Shown one piece after another: positions 63,913-64,000 of a stretch of 64,000 nt of DNA. Each line of letters starts with the position of its first letter. Position 1 is the first letter of the stretch. The translations under genes were made by a program, and so were the position numbers. Below the pieces are notes generated by a model. The model was not told the DNA's origin, ran no database searches, and saw only the letters and a program-made list of their open reading frames with translations. Source of the DNA: Trichodelitschia bisporula (taxonomy: Eukaryota; Ascomycota; Dothideomycetes; Phaeotrichales; Phaeotrichaceae); the NCBI GenBank assembly GCA_010356995.1, contig ML996691.1, positions 1,310,021-1,374,020 of the forward strand. The letters run 5' to 3'.

Positions 63913-64000
63913 TACGTTGCGTGCTAGTGTGCCAGTCTGCGTTGCGGTTGCATAAATGGCGTTTCGTTGTCTCGGGTGGTATGTGGAGTGGTTTGCGGCG

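Noticed and set aside
1-64000. Secondary-metabolite cluster or CRISPR-like array
   Set aside because: No polyketide, peptide or terpene synthase backbone gene and no regular spacer repeats were seen; the lone Zn2Cys6 regulator and the two sphingolipid genes are not clustered.

Overview
This window looks like nuclear DNA of a filamentous ascomycete (Pezizomycotina). Genes are compact and on both strands. Introns are mostly 43-60 nt with GT..AG ends and a CTAAC/CTGAC-like branch site a few bases before the acceptor. Third codon positions are GC-rich, and several families are typical of moulds: a fungal Zn2Cys6 regulator, cytochrome-b5-fused sphingolipid delta-8 desaturase, IPC synthase and 2EXR proteins. 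The species cannot be named from the sequence. One 40-base N gap lies at 19854-19893.

Layout. 1-3909 (-) is the N-terminal two thirds of a DDX60-like DExH helicase, cut by the window edge. 5405-8141 (+) is CHL1/DDX11, with a probable 5-nt microexon. 9463-11594 (-) is a Zn2Cys6 transcription factor. About 12979-13077 (+) is a U6 snRNA gene that no ORF search would show. 13653-14762 (+) is OST3/OST6; 14993-15502 (-) a small hypothetical protein; 15734-17423 (-) the delta-8 sphingolipid desaturase. 17.7-20.6 kb is repeat-rich: a diverged second copy of a repeat also found at 4.7-5.3 kb, two nested fold-back elements, the gap and one copy of a three-copy repeat. 20787-23396 (-) is a Gly/Ser/Pro-rich single-pass membrane protein. 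26100-28379 (+) is a conserved-looking unknown. 29076-30855 (-) is mitochondrial serine hydroxymethyltransferase. 33594-34824 (+) is a 2EXR/F-box-like protein; 35613-36922 (+) the Hsp90 co-chaperone CNS1/TTC4; 37282-37584 (-) a small Cys-rich ORF; 39088-40716 (+) a membrane glycosyltransferase-like protein. 41784-43015 (-) is NCS-1/frequenin. 45218-47014 (+) is a PGM2/PRM15-type phosphopentomutase, tail to tail with a small unknown at 47051-47664 (-). 49456-50029 (+) is a Cys-rich unknown facing a small SET-domain protein at 50223-50855 (-). 52952-53521 (+) is a Ser/Pro-rich secreted, probably GPI-anchored wall protein. 56101-58395 (+) is a coiled-coil protein, 59093-59983 (-) GPN3, and 62445-63912 (+) IPC synthase (AUR1).

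The genes are mainly housekeeping and do not form an obvious cluster. Functional threads are sphingolipid synthesis (desaturase in the glucosylceramide branch, AUR1 in the IPC branch), RNA and genome maintenance (DDX60-like, U6, CHL1, GPN3), ER glycosylation (OST3) and calcium signalling (NCS-1). I saw no convincing new multi-gene system. The less ordinary signals are the microexon, other tiny coding exons, a family of short fold-back elements, and two families of diverged non-coding repeats.
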